Position numbers and translations under genes: made by a program
Part shown: positions 47,438 through 56,650 of the stretch, one piece after another
How positions within the stretch are numbered: position 1 is the stretch's first letter
How the letters are laid out: every line of letters starts with the position of its first letter
Notes under the pieces: model-generated
Seen by the model: the letters and a program-made list of their open reading frames with translations, nothing else
Database searches by the model: none
Told to the model about the DNA's origin: nothing
DNA from: Alteromonas confluentis
GTDB lineage: Bacteria > Pseudomonadota > Gammaproteobacteria > Enterobacterales > Alteromonadaceae
Assembly: GCF_001757105.1 (NCBI RefSeq)
Contig: NZ_MDHN01000008.1
Coordinates: forward strand, 159,813-223,812
Length of the DNA stretch: 64,000 nt
Reading direction: 5' to 3'

Positions 47438-47878
47438 CTACTCTTTTTCTGCGGTAGAACGACCGGATGAACCGACAAACAGGCCGGAACCCACATTCGC
47501 AAAATCCCGTGGCTGAGTTTCGGCAACCGTTACGGGTTTCGTCTTTTCTCTGCCTTGAATGTTATTACGTAAATACGACGTAGCCTGTTCACCGTAAAAA
47601 GGCACACTCGGCGCGTCTTCATTATCACCCTGGTTCAGCAAGGTTTCATAATCTGCCACTTGCTGCTTCAGTGCCTGGCACTGCTTCTCAATTGAATCAA
47701 TAGCCTGACGGGTTTGATGAATATGGTGAACAGCCTGTTGCGACATCAATTCCTTGAGGTTCTGCTCTGCCTGCTTCGATGAGTTTGAGGCACCATCCCG
47801 GGAACTCATAAAACGGGCTACGAAAAAGCCGATGATCAAACCAACAATCAACAAAGCAACGGGAATTAAAACGTCCAT
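47438..47878 (-). CDS. zapG: Cell-division associated protein ZapG (YhcB, DUF1043)
   Basis: Inner-membrane protein linked to division and envelope growth in E. coli. The 146-residue protein has an N-terminal membrane segment (about 5-22, PVALLIVGLIIGFFVARF), then a coiled-coil region (about 35-80) and a C-terminal segment with DFANVGSGLFVG. Its location upstream of degQ and opposite zapE matches the enterobacterial order. Confidence 0.93.
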   Translation of the reverse strand: MDVLIPVALLIVGLIIGFFVARFMSSRDGASNSSKQAEQNLKELMSQQAVHHIHQTRQAIDSIEKQCQALKQQVADYETLLNQGDNEDAPSVPFYGEQATSYLRNNIQGREKTKPVTVAETQPRDFANVGSGLFVGSSGRSTAEKE

Positions 47879-48269
47879 TCATTTCTCCAAAACGCTGCGC
47901 CGGGTAAAAGTGGCGACGCAGTAATACATATACTCAATGAGACTATAGCAATTTCTGAATGTGAATGCCCTCAGGTATTTACTCAAAGCTTTTTAATTTT
48001 CTGTAACCCAGACATAACGCTGATTTTTTCAGCTTTTTGTGGGTTATCCGCGATGTAAAACCTTATCTGACTTTCAGCATTGCTATATAATCGTGACTCA
48101 TTTGAAGTAATACGGTGCTCGGCTGGTAGTCGACCAGTTTCACCTCGCATAAGACACAGCGCTGCGATTCTACCTGTATTTATTCGGAATTTAAGATCGG
48201 AATCTGATTTTTCAAGGAGGTCGGTGCAGCGGACCTTCAATTTATCTTGTATCGGGAGTAGTTTCGGCG
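47879..48269. promoter_or_regulatory. Divergent zapG / zapE intergenic region
   Basis: 391 nt. A clear plus-strand sigma-70 promoter for zapE is TTATCT at 48063-48068, 17 nt, TATAAT at 48086-48091, giving a leader of about 170 nt. GGAG precedes the zapE ATG by about 10 nt. Two short open frames here (47983-48240 minus, 48080-48319 plus) overlap each other and have no ribosome site or protein character, and are not called. No obvious minus-strand promoter. Confidence 0.6.
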
Positions 48270-49370
48270 ATGACGCCCTGGGAAAAATATCAGCAAGACC
48301 TGCAGTTGCCCACGTTTAAACACGATCCTGCACAGGAAAATGCGGTTAAAGCATTGCAGCGTTTATACGACGACCTTACCGCACAGAAAGCGCAAAGTGG
48401 CGGTTTAGGTGCCAGCCTGAAAAAGCTGTTTGGCAAGCCCGCAGCGAAAGAGCCAGTAAAAGGCATTTATTTCTATGGCGGAGTAGGGCGGGGTAAAACC
48501 TATCTGGTAGACACGTTTTTTGATTGTTTGCCGTTTGACAAAAAATCCCGGGTGCATTTCCACCGATTCATGCACCGCGTGCACGCCGAACTTAAAACAC
48601 TAGATAACCACTCCGACCCACTGAAAATCGTGGCAGATCGTTTGGCCGATGAAGCGAGGGTCATTTGTTTTGATGAGTTCTTTGTATCTGATATTACCGA
48701 CGCGATGATATTAGGTACGCTGATGGAAGAGCTATTCGCCCGCGGTATCACGTTGGTAGCCACATCGAACATTGTGCCAGACGAACTGTACAAAAACGGT
48801 TTGCAGCGTGCCCGATTCTTACCGGCCATTGCGTTAATCAATAAATACACTGAAGTGATTAACGTAGATAGCGGCATTGATTATCGCTTACGTACCCTTG
48901 AGCAAGCAGAAATTTTTCATTCGCCGTTAGATGAAGACGGCGACAAACACCTGCACATGTATTTCGACCAGTTGGCTCCCGAAAATCGTAAAAGCGGCGA
49001 AGACATTGAAATCAATAACCGCAAAATTCCCACGCGCAAAAGTGCCGAAGGTGTACTTTCTATTGAATTTGCAGCCTTATGCGAAGGCCCCCGCAGCCAA
49101 AGTGACTACATTGAGCTGAGCCGCTGCTATCATTCTATTCTGTTGGCAAACGTGAAGCAGATGGGTGAAAAGAACGACGACACCGCGCGACGCTTTATTG
49201 CCATGGTGGATGAATTCTACGAGCGTCATGTAAAACTCATCATGACAGCCGAAGTACCGCTAGAAGAATTGTACACCGATGGACGTTTAAGTTTTGAATT
49301 TCGCCGCTGTCTGAGCCGCCTAAAAGAAATGCAGTCGAGAGAATACCTGGCGCGAGAACACTTGCCGTGA
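48270..49370 (+). CDS. zapE: Cell division protein ZapE (AFG1-family ATPase)
   Basis: ATPase that acts on the Z-ring under stress in E. coli; family member of yeast AFG1. The 366-residue protein starts MTPWEKYQQDLQ, with Walker A YGGVGRGKTYLVD, the FHRFMHRVHAEL segment, Walker B VICFDEFFVSDITDAMIL, sensor region VATSNIVPDELYKNGLQR, and C-terminal FEFRRCLSRLKEMQS. All are typical of ZapE. Confidence 0.96.
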   Translation: MTPWEKYQQDLQLPTFKHDPAQENAVKALQRLYDDLTAQKAQSGGLGASLKKLFGKPAAKEPVKGIYFYGGVGRGKTYLVDTFFDCLPFDKKSRVHFHRFMHRVHAELKTLDNHSDPLKIVADRLADEARVICFDEFFVSDITDAMILGTLMEELFARGITLVATSNIVPDELYKNGLQRARFLPAIALINKYTEVINVDSGIDYRLRTLEQAEIFHSPLDEDGDKHLHMYFDQLAPENRKSGEDIEINNRKIPTRKSAEGVLSIEFAALCEGPRSQSDYIELSRCYHSILLANVKQMGEKNDDTARRFIAMVDEFYERHVKLIMTAEVPLEELYTDGRLSFEFRRCLSRLKEMQSREYLAREHLP

Positions 49371-49393
49371 GTTGGTGGGGTGAGCGCTGCTGA

Positions 49394-49494
49394 CGGGTAA
49401 GCTTATCGCAAATGAAACCGTCTGCCGCAGGGAAGCGGCAGCCGAGGCCCCATGGATGGGTTTACGCCGTGTTTCATTTGCGATAAGCGTCCCG
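49394..49494. repeat. Cloverleaf-like intergenic stem-loop element
   Basis: A perfect 18-bp inverted repeat, GCTTATCGCAAATGAAAC at 49401-49418 and its complement at 49471-49488, extended outside by CGGG/CCCG across a small internal loop. Inside are a perfect 7-bp hairpin, CTGCCGC (49422-49428) with GCGGCAG (49435-49441), and a CCC/GGG hairpin around CCATGGATGGG (49449-49460). The folded form is a long stem with two inner hairpins. No T-run follows. I recall similar CCCCATGGATGGGTTTACG cores in intergenic regions of marine gammaproteobacteria, but this is memory and not a search. Confidence 0.75.
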
Positions 49495-49645
49495 GCAAAA
49501 AAGCGCTCGCAACCTCGTAAGCCGAGAAGTCACGCAAAACTGTTAACTCACCGGTAAAGTCGGTAAACTGCACAGCAATTTTTAAACTGTGCCTGTATTT
49601 TTTCCGCGGGCATCGTCAAGTAAAAGTAAGATACAGAGACCTAAG

Positions 49646-50368
49646 ATGGGCAGAGCATTTGAAGTAAGAAAGAACGCCATGGCCAAAACGGCTGGCGCTA
49701 AAACTAAGGTTTATTCTAAATACGGTAAAGAAATTTACGTGTGCGCGAAGAACGGTGGTCCGGATCCGGATACCAACTTGTCGCTGAAGCGTCTGATGGA
49801 AAAAGCCAAGAAAGATCAGGTTCCAAGCCACGTAATTGAAAAAGCCATCGACAAAGCCGCTGGCGGCGCTGGTGAAGATTTCGTACCAGCACGTTACGAA
49901 GGTTTCGGCCCGGGTAACTGTATGGTTATTGTTGACTGTTTGACCGACAATAATAACCGTACCATTACCGACGTACGTAACTGCTTCACCAAAACTAACG
50001 CGAAAATTGGTGGACCTGGTGCCGTAGCGCACATGTTCGACCATCAGGCCATTTTCCAGTTTGCCGGTGACGACGAAGACACCGTGCTGGAAGCTTTAAT
50101 GGAAGCCGATGTAGACGTAACAGAAGTGGAATGTGAAGACGGTAAAGTTACTGTTTACGCACCGCACACAGAATTCTACAGCGTAAAAACCGCACTCACT
50201 GAAGCTTTCCCAGACATTACCCTGGATGCAGAAGAAATCAGCTTCATTCCACAAACCGAAGTGGAAATCAGTGAAGAAGACATGCCTATGTTTGAAAAAT
50301 TCATGGACATGCTGAACGATTGTGACGACGTGCAAGACGTTTATCACAACGCGATTACGCCAAACTAA
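49646..50368 (+). CDS. YebC/PmpR-family protein
   Basis: A 240-residue member of the YebC family (TACO1-like), whose members bind the ribosome or DNA depending on the subgroup. It begins [21 protein letters not shown] and has [50 protein letters not shown] and a C-terminal [17 protein letters not shown]. It resembles E. coli YeeN more than YebC proper. The ATG at 49646 is used; the open frame back to 49589 carries no family sequence. Confidence 0.94.
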   Translation: MGRAFEVRKNAMAKTAGAKTKVYSKYGKEIYVCAKNGGPDPDTNLSLKRLMEKAKKDQVPSHVIEKAIDKAAGGAGEDFVPARYEGFGPGNCMVIVDCLTDNNNRTITDVRNCFTKTNAKIGGPGAVAHMFDHQAIFQFAGDDEDTVLEALMEADVDVTEVECEDGKVTVYAPHTEFYSVKTALTEAFPDITLDAEEISFIPQTEVEISEEDMPMFEKFMDMLNDCDDVQDVYHNAITPN

Positions 50369-50384
50369 GCGTTATTCTCCTGTG

Positions 50385-50418
50385 CAGACTTGCTGAATTA
50401 TCGGCAAGTCTGTCTTTT
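50385..50418 (+). terminator. Rho-independent terminator after the YebC-family gene
   Basis: Perfect 9-bp stem CAGACTTGC / GCAAGTCTG with a 10-nt loop, followed by TCTTTTCC. Moderate T-run. Confidence 0.75.
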
Positions 50419-50495
50419 CCCGCTGTTTTTTGTTCTCTTGCGTGGTGTTTTTCATTACCATGCTACTTTCTCTTACCATTTCTTAAGGTTTTCAG

Positions 50496-51038
50496 GTGCC
50501 CTGGAGCAGTCTTGCCTGTTTGCTGGCGTTCGTCAGTGTTTTCGGGCTGTATCTACAATGGAAGACCCGCCGCAAAAGTCCGCTAAAGAATCTGCTTTTC
50601 TGGACCGCTTTTGTGGTGAGCGTGTATTGCTGGGTGTTACTTGCCGGCGCTGAATTTGGCATTGTGTATGGTTTTGCCGTAGGAGGGCTGCTGGCGATAA
50701 CCGTGGCTGTGGCTACCGCCAACTACAAAGATATTCGCGCAGATAAACAAAAGCTGCTTAAAAACCTTTCCGTGGGCCGACATGTCTGGCTCAGAAACCT
50801 CGCTTACGCGTTACTCTCCGTGCCGCTTGCTGGCTACGCCGCAACAGCATCAACCACCTGGGTGAGTGCGTTATTCCTCGGGAATCCCACCAACCACATC
50901 GTTTTTGTGTACCTTGCGGTGCCAGTCGTGTGGGGTGCACTTGCCTTTGTTGCCTGCAGCTATCGCAATATCTTTCGTGGGGCAGCATTGCTTGGCCTGT
51001 TCGCTGTTATTCCTACCGTGGGGCTGATCTGGTTATGA
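50496..51038 (+). CDS. Polytopic membrane protein coupled to a PepSY protein
   Basis: A 180-residue protein with about five hydrophobic helices, a basic loop after the first (WKTRRKSPLK) and a second cytoplasmic stretch KDIRADKQKLLKN. It starts at GTG behind AAGG. Its stop overlaps the start of the next gene by 4 nt (ATGA), so it is probably a partner of that PepSY protein, in the style of small membrane proteins beside iron-uptake PepSY reductases. No named family recognised. Confidence 0.75.
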   Translation: MPWSSLACLLAFVSVFGLYLQWKTRRKSPLKNLLFWTAFVVSVYCWVLLAGAEFGIVYGFAVGGLLAITVAVATANYKDIRADKQKLLKNLSVGRHVWLRNLAYALLSVPLAGYAATASTTWVSALFLGNPTNHIVFVYLAVPVVWGALAFVACSYRNIFRGAALLGLFAVIPTVGLIWL

Positions 51039-52468
51039 GTTTATTACCATCTAAAACCACCTCGCAAAAAGCCCTGCTGAGTCATAGTTGTCTAGGATTA
51101 GCCGCCGGTGCGCTGATGTACCTCATTTGCTTATCCGGTGCCTTAGTGGTGCTTAACCCGTTTATTGAACGCTGGGAGCAACCCGCGGCTGAAGAATACA
51201 GCAGCATCGACATTGAAAAGCTGCAACACGCCTATGAAAGTGCGCTGTCGAACGAGCAAGCCCCTGCAAATCATTTATTTATCATGCTGCCCACAGAGCA
51301 AAGCCCACGGGCTAAAATTTCCTCGGGCAACGGCAGCTTTTATGTGAATCAGGACGGCAGCCTGGGGGAACAGGTTTCACACGGCTTCATGGACATCATT
51401 ACCAATCTTCACGTGTATCTGCACTTGCCTTACAACTGGGGCATGATTGTGGTGAGTGTGTTTGGTGTGGCACTGTGCGCCCTTGTCATATCCGGCTTCT
51501 TTGCCCACCGCCGGCTAATAAAAGATGCGTTTTCATTTCGGGTTAACGGCAGTAAAAGCAAACAGCAAACCGATATCCACAATCGGTTAAGCGTATGGCT
51601 TTCTCCTTTTCACCTTATGTTTGGTGTTACCGGCGCGTATTTTGGATTGGCCGGATTACTCGCAACCTTTTATGCTGCCGTTTACTTTAATGGCGATGAA
51701 GGCGTTGTTAAAGATGCCGTTTACGCAGCCGAACCTGAACTGGCCCAGCCAATAGCGCCTGCGAATTTAACGGCAGCTATAGCTGAGCTTGCTCAAGTAG
51801 CACCAAATGCAAAGCCTTTTTATATCGCACTGGAAAAGTTCGGCACACCCAGTCAGTACATGCTGATTGGCGCTACACTGCCAGAACGATTGATTTACGC
51901 TGAACAATACCGCTTCGATAATCAGGGCAATTACTTAAGCAATGTGGGCTTCAGCGACGGTGAGCCTGGGCGTCAGGCGGTGTTCTCTGTGTTCCGGTTG
52001 CACTTCGGGCATTTCGGGCCGCTTGTGGTTCAGCTGTTCTATGTATTCTTAGGTATAGCGCTGTGTGTTATTTCGGTAACTGGCGTGAATATGTGGTTGG
52101 CGAAGCGCAGTGGCAGTGATTACATCAACCATCTATGGACTGGCGTTGTGTGGGGAACGCCATTGGTGATTATCACCTGCGCACTTATCGACCTCATCAC
52201 TGGGTTCTCATCAATCTGGCTGTTCTGGGGCGGGCTGGTGTTTACCTTATTTATCAGCTGGCGCTTTAAAGATCACCCACGCAGCAAATGGCTGTTTCTG
52301 GTATTAAGCTTTATTCTGGCCTTAGCGCTGGTGGTAACGCACGCCGCGCTGTTCGGAGCCAACGCCTGGCGCGGAGGCGCACTTATCGTCAATATAAGCT
52401 GGATTTTCTCTGCCGTGTGCTTCGCCTGCTTAGCCTTACTGGTAATAAAAGCCAGTCATCGCCGTTAA
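51035..52468 (+). CDS. PepSY-associated membrane protein (PiuB-like)
   Basis: A 477-residue inner-membrane protein of the PepSY_TM group, often linked to ferric-siderophore reduction. Residues about 16-38 form the first helix, a PepSY-like periplasmic region follows, then NLHVYLHLPYNWG, HNRLSVWLSPFHLMFGVTGAYF, RLHFGHFGPLVVQLFYVFLG and a distal multi-helix domain. Histidines in the membrane (HVYLHLP, FHLMFG, HFGHFG) could be heme or metal ligands. The ATG at 51035 matches the family start; an open frame reaches back to 50930 inside the previous gene. Confidence 0.85.
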   Translation: MSLLPSKTTSQKALLSHSCLGLAAGALMYLICLSGALVVLNPFIERWEQPAAEEYSSIDIEKLQHAYESALSNEQAPANHLFIMLPTEQSPRAKISSGNGSFYVNQDGSLGEQVSHGFMDIITNLHVYLHLPYNWGMIVVSVFGVALCALVISGFFAHRRLIKDAFSFRVNGSKSKQQTDIHNRLSVWLSPFHLMFGVTGAYFGLAGLLATFYAAVYFNGDEGVVKDAVYAAEPELAQPIAPANLTAAIAELAQVAPNAKPFYIALEKFGTPSQYMLIGATLPERLIYAEQYRFDNQGNYLSNVGFSDGEPGRQAVFSVFRLHFGHFGPLVVQLFYVFLGIALCVISVTGVNMWLAKRSGSDYINHLWTGVVWGTPLVIITCALIDLITGFSSIWLFWGGLVFTLFISWRFKDHPRSKWLFLVLSFILALALVVTHAALFGANAWRGGALIVNISWIFSAVCFACLALLVIKASHRR

Positions 52469-52500
52469 TTGTCGCATCCGATAACGTTCGCTGCTAGAAT
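52469..52500 (+). promoter_or_regulatory. rnpB promoter
   Basis: -10 TAGAAT at 52495-52500, 8 nt before the predicted 5' end of the RNA. The -35 is unclear: TTGTCG at 52469-52474 is 20 nt away and TCGCAT at 52472-52477 is 17 nt away. Confidence 0.6.
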
Positions 52501-52507
52501 GCGCGCC

Positions 52508-52856
<349 letters not shown>

Positions 52857-53090
52857 TATTTTATTCTGTTTGCAGAATCTCCACTTTCTTATCTCTTTGA
52901 TTTCCCGAAATAACTCTTCCTGCTAATAATAAAGTATTAGTTAAGATAATAAATCTTTGTAGAGAACTAATACAATTCAGGGTTTAATACGTACAGAAAT
53001 CGGTTAAAAAAATTGCACGTTATGCCCTGCATACAATATGCTGGTGTACCGGCAACACTCACAACAAGTATTTACCCATAAGGAGATCTA

Positions 53091-54428
53091 ATGGGACACG
53101 CTAAGTTAAGTATTCTTGCGACCGCAGTGGTAATAGGATTAACCGGCTGTGGTGGCGGCTCAAGCTCATCGGTTGAAGGCAACGTTCCTCCTGCGAACAC
53201 TGCGCCGGTAGCAAACGCAGGTTCAGCTCAAACGGTAGCGCTGGGTGAAGAAGTTACCGTTTCAGGTTCTGCCAGTTCAGATGCCGACGGCGACGCGCTT
53301 ACCTATGCATGGGAAATTACCTCTGCGCCAACGAACAGTTCAGCGGCACTAAGCAGTGCTACAACAGAATCCGTTACCTTTACCCCGGATGTTGTGGGTG
53401 ATTACACCCTTGAACTCGTGGTAAACGATGGCACTACATCAAGCACTGCAACAGAAGTAGTGATTTCTGCTGAGTTTGTTAACACTGCGCCAACGGCTGA
53501 AGCCGGTGTGGATCAAGAAGCACCGCTTTCAGAACTGGTTACCCTTGATGGTTCTGACAGTGACGACGTAGACGGCGATGAAATTACTTATTCATGGTCA
53601 CTAACTACCACTCCAGACGGTAGCTCTGCAGCACTGACTGATGCTGACTCAGTAATGCCAACGTTCACACCAGATGTAGCCGGTGAATACGTGGTTACGT
53701 TGGTAGTTAACGACGGCACTGACGACAGTGAAGCTGATACCGTAACCATCACGGGTGTAGTAGGTAATACCGCGCCAGTTGCAGACGCAGGTACCGACCA
53801 AAGCGTGCTGATTGGCGACACTGTTCAGTTAGTCAATAACAGTACTGATGCCGATGATGACACCCTCACCAGCCAGTGGACACTTACTGTGCCTTCAGGC
53901 AGTACTGCTGTACTGAGTGATGACACCGCAGCTGCACCTACCTTTGTTGCAGATGTTGAAGGTGATTACACCGCTTCACTGGTAGTGAATGACGGCACCG
54001 TAGACAGCGCCGCCGATACGGTAAGCATCGACGCTATCACGCCAGAGCTGCTGTTCTTCCGTAAGAGTGGTTCTACAGATAACTACTTCCCACTGGCGCT
54101 AACCAGTACTGTGGGCGGTAATATTGAAGTGGTTATCAGTGAAGACCCAACGCCAGAGTCGTACGCTATTCGTACTTATCGACTGCAGGCTATTGGCGAA
54201 GACTACACTATTGTAGATGTAACTGCGTACGATCAAATGGATGTAGTAGTGCCATTCTTCGATGGCCTTGAAGACGGTCAGGTGATTGAAGCGGGTACAG
54301 AAGTTACGTTCTCGTTAAGCTCACCGTTAACGAACGGCGAAGTGACTACACCAACTTACACGTTCACGGTTGAAGAAACCGGCGAAACCTTTACAGCATC
54401 GTTCTCGTTCAGAACTACTGTAGAGTAA
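53091..54428 (+). CDS. Lipoprotein with three PKD-like repeats
   Basis: A 445-residue lipoprotein: signal peptide ending LTGC (Cys at about residue 20), a Gly/Ser linker, then three PKD/Ig-like repeats (about 35-125, 128-220, 223-310). Each has an APxAxAG start, a DxDGDxLTYxW-type calcium-like motif and a final GDYTxxLVVNDGT strand. A C-terminal domain of about 120 residues follows with no recognised family. Very acidic and rich in Thr/Ser, as usual for marine exported proteins. Probably a surface adhesin or carbohydrate-associated protein. Ribosome site AAGGAG precedes the ATG. Confidence 0.85.
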   Translation: MGHAKLSILATAVVIGLTGCGGGSSSSVEGNVPPANTAPVANAGSAQTVALGEEVTVSGSASSDADGDALTYAWEITSAPTNSSAALSSATTESVTFTPDVVGDYTLELVVNDGTTSSTATEVVISAEFVNTAPTAEAGVDQEAPLSELVTLDGSDSDDVDGDEITYSWSLTTTPDGSSAALTDADSVMPTFTPDVAGEYVVTLVVNDGTDDSEADTVTITGVVGNTAPVADAGTDQSVLIGDTVQLVNNSTDADDDTLTSQWTLTVPSGSTAVLSDDTAAAPTFVADVEGDYTASLVVNDGTVDSAADTVSIDAITPELLFFRKSGSTDNYFPLALTSTVGGNIEVVISEDPTPESYAIRTYRLQAIGEDYTIVDVTAYDQMDVVVPFFDGLEDGQVIEAGTEVTFSLSSPLTNGEVTTPTYTFTVEETGETFTASFSFRTTVE

Positions 54429-54481
54429 ATGCCGAGCGCTCTTAAAAGAGGGCGCTTAGCTGTGTGAAGATATTAAAATTG

Positions 54482-54511
54482 AAAGCGTGCTTTTCGAAGC
54501 ACGCTTTTTTT
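54482..54511 (+). terminator. Terminator after the PKD lipoprotein
   Basis: AAAGCGTGCTT, TTCG loop, AAGCACGC and seven Ts. Symmetric enough to serve the convergent ligase gene too. Confidence 0.9.
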
Positions 54512-54599
54512 ATGTTTAAAACGGTGCTTAGTCAGATTCTCTGTTAAGCGAAGGAATCTCGCTGAACAAAAAGCAGAATTACCAGTGAAGACGCTTAAA

Positions 54600-55943
54600 T
54601 TAGACGTGTTTAGTGGAATCTGGATTTCTGAAATTGATAATAAAACCAAGCGACAACACAGTAATAAACAATACGGGTAAAAAGAAAATACCCGTGTTGG
54701 TATCGAAAGATGACTGAATTAAAAACGTTAATATCGCTACTCGTATCCCTATTAATACACCGTCTGATTCATTATTCCTGTTACGGAAAGTCGCCAGCAA
54801 TAACAATCCCAAAGGCAAAGCCAACAACGTGAAGCCGATGATGCCCGTACTCGCTAAAGTTTCCAGGTAATCGTTGTGCGCCCGCTTCGACATCTTAGAG
54901 ATCCCTAGTTCCATTGGCTTGTACACGTGCTGGATAAAAGGATAGGTGCCAGGGCCTGAACCGGTTAATGGATGATCGCTAATCACTCCCATCGCTGTCT
55001 GCCGTAAATAAGTGCGACCGTTATCCTCGAGCTGCTGGTTGGCAAATCGGTCGTAAACGGATGACTGAGAGAAAGCAAAACCCATAACAACAAAAAGGGC
55101 TAAAACAGAGACAAGCAATTTAGCGGTAAGAAAACGCTTCACGTATGCCCGATTTCTGTAAATAAACAACAGAAATGTAATTCCCGCCCCGCCTACTAAC
55201 GAAACTATGGCACCGCGACTACTCGTATTAATGAGCGTTACCGCTAAAAGCAGTAACTGTATGGTTAGCAACGTTGAGTATTTACGATTACCTCTACTGA
55301 CAATATTTTGCGCTAACAAACCCGCAGCCAACGCCATACAGAGGGCGAGATACATAGCATACTGATTCTTATAGCTAAAAGTGCCGCGAATACCATCTTT
55401 CCAGGCTAAATCCCACGGTGGAATACTGCCGACAACTTCGTATGCGCCATCACTTGCAAAATTGATAAGAGAATAAATAGCCGTGATAGTGCAGCCTGCG
55501 ACAATGGCATTAGCAATAATGTAAAGCGCACGTCGAGATCTCACCAGTAACCAAATAGTCCAGAAAAGAACCGGAATTGTGAGGAATTTAAACCATTCAA
55601 TCAGCGAGGCCTGGCGATAAACCGACAAGTAATAGTCTGATGCCTTCCCGAGGTTATACCAATACAGGGTTTTCGGTGAAATTAACTCCAGAATAGAAGC
55701 AGGCAGCTTTAACAGATAAAGTGCACACCATACTAGCCACACTAGAAAAGCGAGGGAAATCCATTTAACCTGTCGGGCTTTTCCTATTTTTACAGTTGCG
55801 ATATTCACACCAAAAAGCAACAAAGTACACCCAGCAAACAGCAGCTGCTCCCACGCTAAATCAAGACCATGCAGCCAAGGGAACACGATAAAAAGCACGG
55901 AAAAACAGAATATTAGTGGTGTATGCAGGCGATTAAGCGTCAT
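54600..55943 (-). CDS. O-antigen ligase / polymerase-family membrane protein
   Basis: A 447-residue protein with about ten to twelve hydrophobic segments and the large periplasmic loop typical of the WaaL/Wzy superfamily. The diagnostic part is GSGPGTYPFIQHVY followed by SKRAHNDYLETLASTGIIGF, the conserved H-N-D/S-x-L-E motif. It overlaps the unknown gene upstream by 4 nt (ATGA). Ligase, polymerase and bacteriocin-type protein O-ligase cannot be told apart by sequence alone. Confidence 0.88.
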   Translation of the reverse strand: MTLNRLHTPLIFCFSVLFIVFPWLHGLDLAWEQLLFAGCTLLLFGVNIATVKIGKARQVKWISLAFLVWLVWCALYLLKLPASILELISPKTLYWYNLGKASDYYLSVYRQASLIEWFKFLTIPVLFWTIWLLVRSRRALYIIANAIVAGCTITAIYSLINFASDGAYEVVGSIPPWDLAWKDGIRGTFSYKNQYAMYLALCMALAAGLLAQNIVSRGNRKYSTLLTIQLLLLAVTLINTSSRGAIVSLVGGAGITFLLFIYRNRAYVKRFLTAKLLVSVLALFVVMGFAFSQSSVYDRFANQQLEDNGRTYLRQTAMGVISDHPLTGSGPGTYPFIQHVYKPMELGISKMSKRAHNDYLETLASTGIIGFTLLALPLGLLLLATFRNRNNESDGVLIGIRVAILTFLIQSSFDTNTGIFFLPVLFITVLSLGFIINFRNPDSTKHV

Positions 55944-56650
55944 TCGGCTATATCCGCATTTTGTAGCAGCGACTTCATTACTTCAGATGTCTTTCGGTTC
56001 GGCGATAACGACATAAAAGGGGCGACATTGCCTGAAGATGCCATTGCATCTAGTAGCACCTGTCGGGTTGGCGCCTGGCGTAAACCACTTTGGATCATGG
56101 GCAAGCTCATCGATTGAATATCCTCTGGAAGCACGTTCCAGTGATGAATTATGTAAGGGCCAACATAGCGTTGCGTTTCTTCTTCGTGAAGCCCTAGTGG
56201 AAGTCGCGCTCTTAATGTATTGAAAGTGGATGAGGGGGGAACACCATTCACTTCAGCTCTGAGCACTTCGAGAGGTAAAGCCAAGTAACCCGTTGGTTGT
56301 ATTTGATAGATTTTTGTCAATGCACCAAAATCTTGCTCTGCACCATTTTGGTTATTATTCGACGCACCATTGGATAACGCATTCAGGTTGTATTTCAACC
56401 TGTTTATGGTTTCATCAAGTTGCTTTTTATAGGCATCAAGGACGTACTCCGACGTATTCATGTTCGCATCACCAGAAACACGTGAAAAGTGATTCGGGAG
56501 CGGTGCTAGCTCACTTTTATTGGCCTCTATTTCAAAGTTTGTGACATCGATACCATATATATTTAGTGAAGACTGCACACAAAACAAGCCAAAGCATACA
56601 GCCAATATAGAAATAAGTATCTGAAAAACCTTATTTACTTCGATTCTCAT
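55940..56650 (-). CDS. Membrane-anchored protein of unknown function, paired with the ligase
   Basis: A 236-residue protein with one N-terminal membrane segment (about 9-27, VFQILISILAVCFGLFCVQ) and a periplasmic remainder. It contains a helical stretch with a low-complexity Asn/Gly segment (SNGASNNNQNG) and a conserved-looking LPLGLHEEETQRYVGPYIIH. No family recognised. The stop overlaps the ligase start, so the two are translated together; a role as accessory subunit of that enzyme is plausible but inferred. Confidence 0.75.
   Translation of the reverse strand: MRIEVNKVFQILISILAVCFGLFCVQSSLNIYGIDVTNFEIEANKSELAPLPNHFSRVSGDANMNTSEYVLDAYKKQLDETINRLKYNLNALSNGASNNNQNGAEQDFGALTKIYQIQPTGYLALPLEVLRAEVNGVPPSSTFNTLRARLPLGLHEEETQRYVGPYIIHHWNVLPEDIQSMSLPMIQSGLRQAPTRQVLLDAMASSGNVAPFMSLSPNRKTSEVMKSLLQNADIAE

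Noticed and set aside
47983..48319. Two short opposing reading frames between zapG and zapE
   Set aside because: They overlap each other and the zapE promoter and start, lack ribosome sites and do not resemble proteins.
53091..54428. Tandem DNA repeats in the PKD lipoprotein as a repeat array or CRISPR
   Set aside because: The periodicity is at protein level (three PKD-like domains); nucleotide copies have diverged, and there are no spacers. No CRISPR array was seen anywhere in the window.
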